Program-made: the position numbers and the translations under genes
Notes under the pieces: generated by a model
Databases searched by the model: none
What the model saw: the letters and a program-made list of their open reading frames with translations, nothing else
Told to the model about the DNA's origin: nothing
Shown here: one piece after another, positions 5,315 through 8,488 of the stretch
Numbering within the stretch: the stretch's first letter is position 1
Layout of the letters: each line of letters opens with the position of its first letter
NCBI GenBank assembly: GCA_012798745.1
Contig: JAAZMQ010000122.1
Coordinates: 1-8,488, forward strand
Direction: 5' to 3'
DNA: 8,488 nt
DNA from: Bacteroidales bacterium
Lineage (GTDB): Bacteria > Bacteroidota > Bacteroidia > Bacteroidales > Dysgonomonadaceae

Positions 5315-8044
5315 TTATCTGATACTTATTGACTTATTAGTTTTTATGTTGGTTAATTCTTTTACCTCACCGGTAACAAACATTATTTTTATGGTAACTT
5401 TCTTATGATTTCCGGTTCCAAAATGAATAATGGGATCATCCTGGGCCAGATAACCATAAGAGCTTTTTGCTTCTCTCATTCCAATTAATTCGCCTGTTTG
5501 TCCATAAAGATAAATTTTTGCTCCAAAGGCTCCTGCCTGACCATTTGGGGCACACATATTAATTTTTAACCATCGGTTGTCTCCTGAGTAATCATTTCTG
5601 TACAATCGGTTGAGATCTCTTTTTACAGCAAAAGCAAAATCCGGATCCCCATCATTATCAATATCTGCAAATGCTACACATCTCGGATCATTAATATTAT
5701 TGATAGGTATTTTCGGCCCTTTTCTAAATGTGCCATCCCCGTTATTCAGAAAAATGTATGGATGACCGGGAAAAACAATATCCAGAAATGTATCCAAATC
5801 CAGATCCGCCAAACCTGCCATATAACCACTGACATTTTTGAAAGTATAGGTATGTGTAAATGTTCCGTTACCGTTATTAATATAAATATAGGCATCATTA
5901 AGTCTGTTTTCACCAGGATCATTCACTAGGATCATATCGAGGTGCCCATCGTTGTTCAGATCACCTGTGGTAATACCACTATATGCAGTATGTCGTATTC
6001 CTAATTCAGCAGGGTCAACCAATGTGAGGTGATTATCCCCATCATTCCTGAGAATGACGAGGTCTCCTCCTCTGTTACAACTTAAAATATCAATATTACC
6101 GTCACCATCAAAATCAGTGGTAGTTACTCCCTGAGCAGCAGGGGCATTTTGCAGATCATCTAAGTTGGACTTAACGAAATTAAAATTACCCTGATTCATA
6201 TAGAGTTCGTTTTTCTCACCGGGTGGATCATTGCTCCCTTGCCAACCGGAGATAAAAACAATATCAAGCAATCCGTTTTTGTCAAAATCAAAAGCTCCAA
6301 CACCCCTGGTATATTCACGGGTCTCTTTCATTGAACCATTGGTGCGATCAATGAAATGTTTACCCTTAATATTTTCGTAAACTCTATTATTTGAGGGACC
6401 TCCTTCAAGCGCAAGAGTCGAACCGTTAATCAAATCATAATACCCATCGTTATTTAAATCTGCGAACACCGCTCCATGTGACCCTCCGTCAACATCATCA
6501 ATTCCAAATTTTGCGGCACATTCCTTAAAATAGTATTTACCATTATTTATATAAAACAAGTCAGGGTATGCAATATTAGGACCTTTCCAGTTCATTGTAA
6601 CATATACGTCCGGAAAGCCATTCTTTGTAACATCACTCCAACTAATACCATGCCCTCCAAGGCTGTCAGGATGAGCAGGACCTCCAAATCCGGTTTCTTT
6701 TGTTATATCTGTAAAAATTAAATTATCAATACTCCTGTTTTCCTCAACAGCAATTGCCCAATCAGATACATAAGGTGCATTGAATACATGATTACCGGAT
6801 TTTTTTGTACCGAGATTGATTTCTTCGTACTTTTTTTTGGTATCGACAGCAATCACTTTTTTTGCTTTTCCGGAAAAACCGTACTCAATTTTATTTGTAT
6901 TTTCCTTATAAAAAACGTAATAATTATCTGCATCTCTCAAGCAATAGCCATTAGTAATTTCATTATCAACAATCATATCTTTTCTGAATCTGTTGTTGTC
7001 ATTCCAGAATACCGAAAAGCATTTAAGTTCATCTTTGTTGGAATAGACACCTGTTGAATCCATATTTCCCCAAATAGCGCCTATTCCTCCCGCCATTGTG
7101 TGATACCACAAACCTCGTCTGGTCATATCTTCAGAATAATCTTTCCATGGGTAGGGACTGGGAGGACTATTTCTCACTCTGTACCTGTCGCCTGCCAAAG
7201 AAGGTTTAGTTGGTCTTGTATTTATCGTTTTAATAAGATCCTCATACGAGGGTCGAAATAACTCATAATCTGAAAAATCCAATCCTTCATAAATCTGATT
7301 CAGGATTTTATTTGAAACAGGGGCTCCCATGTGTCCATTCGAAAAGGTTCCAAGTCTACCTGAACGGGCTCCAAGTAGGTGATTCCATCCGGGTTTGGAC
7401 CACATATAATCATGCCATTTTTTCAAATCCTCTTCGGTAACCCACTCCCATAAATCAAATCCATAACCCATAAACCAGCCCTTTAAGGGACCTAGTTTTT
7501 CGGCTATCATATCCATTACAGCCTGCTCCTGTTTGCCCATGACTCCGTCTTTGGTGCTTTTTGACGTCCATCTTCTTTGATGGTCTCCCCAAACCCAGAG
7601 GTAGGTTGATCCGCCAGCCTGATAAACTTTCTTTATGATCATTGCAAGTTTATCAAAAGTTTTTGGATCGGGGATAGAGTCCTTTTCAGTCACAACATTA
7701 TCTCCTATGTGGAACCATTGTCCAAATACAGGTAAATGAATTCCATTGAACCCATGCCCATGCATAAATTCATTAATGAACTTGTCAATATGTTCTTCGG
7801 TTATAAGACTGTAATCGTATTCTTGAAACTGTTTGGATTTTTGGGGGATTATATTGCGAAACAGGGCGTCAATCATAATATAATTTGGAACAAAAGCCTG
7901 ATCTGTACCGGTCCAGATAAACTTATTTTTATATGTTCCAACCTCTCCTCTGTCATTTGTTGATGATTTAGATACGTTAGATACAGTACAACAACGAAAG
8001 CTAAAAACGGTAAATAAAATAAAAATAATCCGCAAAGTATTCAT
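5315..8044 (-). CDS. Exported multidomain protein: glycoside-hydrolase-like barrel, seven-repeat FG-GAP/VCBS propeller, UnbV domain
   Basis: A protein of 909 residues from ATG 8044 (a TTG two codons earlier, 8050, is also in frame; ATG preferred). Residues 1-18 form a signal sequence (MNTLRIIFILFTVFSFRCC); the Cys pair could be lipidated, but Arg before it is a poor lipobox. Residues ~45-340 look like a TIM-barrel hydrolase of the DUF4038/apiosidase-like kind (GFNGIHLPVFGQWFHIGD, YLWVWGDH, FDLWEWVTEEDLKKWHDYM, RRGLWYHTMAGGIGAIWG). Residues ~365-435 resemble the small beta domain that follows such barrels. From ~440 there are seven FG-GAP/VCBS-type Ca-binding loops: DVTKNGFPD 471, DLNNDGYYD 529, DFDKNGLLD 586, DFDGDGNID 645, DLNNDGHLD 695, DLDLDTFLD 747 (degenerate), DIDNDGDPD 794. 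That count fits a seven-bladed propeller. Residues ~824-903 are an ASPIC/UnbV domain (NRWLKINM, GAFGAKIYLY, GYLAQDDPIIHFGTG). Likely role: surface or secreted glycan processing or binding. The enzyme class is inferred; propeller and UnbV calls are firm. Confidence 0.9.
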   Translation of the reverse strand: MNTLRIIFILFTVFSFRCCTVSNVSKSSTNDRGEVGTYKNKFIWTGTDQAFVPNYIMIDALFRNIIPQKSKQFQEYDYSLITEEHIDKFINEFMHGHGFNGIHLPVFGQWFHIGDNVVTEKDSIPDPKTFDKLAMIIKKVYQAGGSTYLWVWGDHQRRWTSKSTKDGVMGKQEQAVMDMIAEKLGPLKGWFMGYGFDLWEWVTEEDLKKWHDYMWSKPGWNHLLGARSGRLGTFSNGHMGAPVSNKILNQIYEGLDFSDYELFRPSYEDLIKTINTRPTKPSLAGDRYRVRNSPPSPYPWKDYSEDMTRRGLWYHTMAGGIGAIWGNMDSTGVYSNKDELKCFSVFWNDNNRFRKDMIVDNEITNGYCLRDADNYYVFYKENTNKIEYGFSGKAKKVIAVDTKKKYEEINLGTKKSGNHVFNAPYVSDWAIAVEENRSIDNLIFTDITKETGFGGPAHPDSLGGHGISWSDVTKNGFPDVYVTMNWKGPNIAYPDLFYINNGKYYFKECAAKFGIDDVDGGSHGAVFADLNNDGYYDLINGSTLALEGGPSNNRVYENIKGKHFIDRTNGSMKETREYTRGVGAFDFDKNGLLDIVFISGWQGSNDPPGEKNELYMNQGNFNFVKSNLDDLQNAPAAQGVTTTDFDGDGNIDILSCNRGGDLVILRNDGDNHLTLVDPAELGIRHTAYSGITTGDLNNDGHLDMILVNDPGENRLNDAYIYINNGNGTFTHTYTFKNVSGYMAGLADLDLDTFLDIVFPGHPYIFLNNGDGTFRKGPKIPINNINDPRCVAFADIDNDGDPDFAFAVKRDLNRLYRNDYSGDNRWLKINMCAPNGQAGAFGAKIYLYGQTGELIGMREAKSSYGYLAQDDPIIHFGTGNHKKVTIKIMFVTGEVKELTNIKTNKSISIR

Positions 8045-8050
8045 ATACAA

Positions 8051-8213
8051 TCTGATTTATTGATGTTTGACGTCCACTACGACAGTCAGTCATCAGAAAG
8101 ATACTTGTTTTCCGACTATCGCTGCCCCGCCTTGAGGAACGAGCTGTGGCAGCATTCCTGATGCGTTTAATGAATATGGAAGAACTATATAAACTTCAAC
8201 TGTAGTTTTATAA
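8051..8213. other. Region between the propeller gene start and the right repeat copy
   Basis: This stretch is the 5' flank of the propeller gene and should hold its promoter; no clear promoter pair was seen. It contains a locally GC-richer island (about 8113-8160) with the inverted repeat GCTGCC (8121-8126) / GGCAGC (8148-8153). Two short + strand frames overlap there. One is 8063-8161 (32 aa, MFDVHYDSQSSERYLFSDYR…). The other ends at 8205 (…LPRLEERAVAAFLMRLMNME…). At most one is a gene remnant; neither is recognised. Confidence 0.35.
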
Positions 8214-8323
8214 TTGTCAAGTCTCACAAGACTAAGATGTTTGTGAAAGTATAGAATTTTATTTGGCTTTGAATTTATGATTTTATTTTTAAATTAGCAA
8301 TGGTTTTGCTTAAAAATTTCAAA
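8214..8323. repeat. 110-bp long direct repeat, right copy
   Basis: This is the second copy of the repeat at 3630-3739, same orientation, 107 of 110 bases identical, start-to-start distance 4584. Its right end lies inside the last codons of the partial - strand gene at the window edge, whose stop codon (8319-8321) is supplied by the repeat itself. Its left end lies 170 bases upstream of the propeller gene start. Both hairpins of the left copy are conserved, since the three substitutions fall outside them. It is the right bracket of the cargo block. Confidence 0.96.
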
Positions 8324-8488
8324 TATCTTTTCCGGATATGCAGCCGCAAAATTTGCGTTGTCCCTTGTCTTTGTTGTTTTTGGTTTTTTTTATAATGCCA
8401 TTGGGGTTGAACATATCGGGCGGCACTATTTCAACCCCAAGAAAATCCATCAACACCTTATCGTTCGAAAATAGTTTTATCATCAAAT
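8319..8488 (-). CDS. Unrecognised protein, 3' end only (54 or more residues), entering the repeat
   Basis: A - strand frame is open from the right edge to TGA at 8319-8321. From ATG 8483 it reads MIKLFSNDKVLMDFLGVEIV, then PPDMFNPNGIIKKTKNNKDK, and ends QRKFCGCISGKDI. No stop lies between that ATG and the window edge, so the start may be further upstream. Features are a hydrophobic first half, a Lys/Asn-rich linker and a CGC dipeptide-type cysteine pair. I do not recognise it. The last codons and the stop fall at the repeat boundary, so the natural C-terminus may have been replaced when the repeat arrived. It may be a small intact gene or a truncated fragment; the transcription direction matches the two cargo genes. 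Confidence 0.4.
   Translation of the reverse strand, partial: LMIKLFSNDKVLMDFLGVEIVPPDMFNPNGIIKKTKNNKDKGQRKFCGCISGKDI

Noticed and set aside
6788..7963. Two + strand open frames (6788-7057 and 7736-7963) inside the propeller gene
   Set aside because: They are antisense to a large intact gene with strong domain evidence and show no features of their own.

Overview
The window looks like part of a low-GC Bacteroidota chromosome, probably a marine or gut Bacteroidales/Marinilabiliales-type genome. Three things suggest this: a BT4734-like/VirE_N plus DUF3987 primase-helicase family that is largely confined to that phylum, a large secreted FG-GAP/UnbV protein, and the scarcity of strong Shine-Dalgarno sites. 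This placement is inference; no rRNA or other phylogenetic marker is present.

Layout from left to right. (1) Bases 1-920 hold the 3' end of a housekeeping gene, the B12-dependent class II ribonucleotide reductase, closed by a strong hairpin terminator at 939-977. (2) Bases 1035-2530 on the + strand are a decayed mobile-element graveyard. It holds the C-terminal third of a DUF3987 protein, then the N-terminal domain of a BT4734-like protein broken by an in-frame TGA and cut off at its 3' end, then two small ORFs. (3) Bases 2574-3600 on the - strand are a second accessory block. It holds three small reading frames that overlap in two frames (called A, B and C here); C ends in a motif reminiscent of a helicase/methylase whose remainder is missing. 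A frameshifted, unrecognised remnant follows. (4) Bases 3630-3739 and 8214-8323 are a 110-bp direct repeat with only 3 mismatches, exactly 4584 bp apart. (5) Between the copies lie two intact - strand genes for exported proteins: a beta-lactamase-fold serine hydrolase (3753-5066), and upstream of it a ~909-residue protein (5315-8044) that joins a glycoside-hydrolase-like barrel to a seven-repeat Ca-binding propeller and a UnbV domain. (6) The right edge holds the C-terminal end of an unrecognised - strand gene that runs into the second repeat copy.

The likely story is that the region downstream of the reductase terminator has served as an integration or rearrangement site. The fragments in 1035-3600 are broken pieces of more than one element. 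The two exported-protein genes form a discrete block bracketed by the long direct repeat, and could have been inserted (or could be lost) by recombination between the copies. The two cargo genes are on the same strand and both products should be exported, so a shared role in polysaccharide or cell-surface substrate processing is plausible, but the 248-bp gap between them argues against tight co-translation.

The best candidates for something new are the repeat-bracketed 4.58-kb cargo block, the domain fusion in the 909-residue protein, and the A/B/C overlapping frames.
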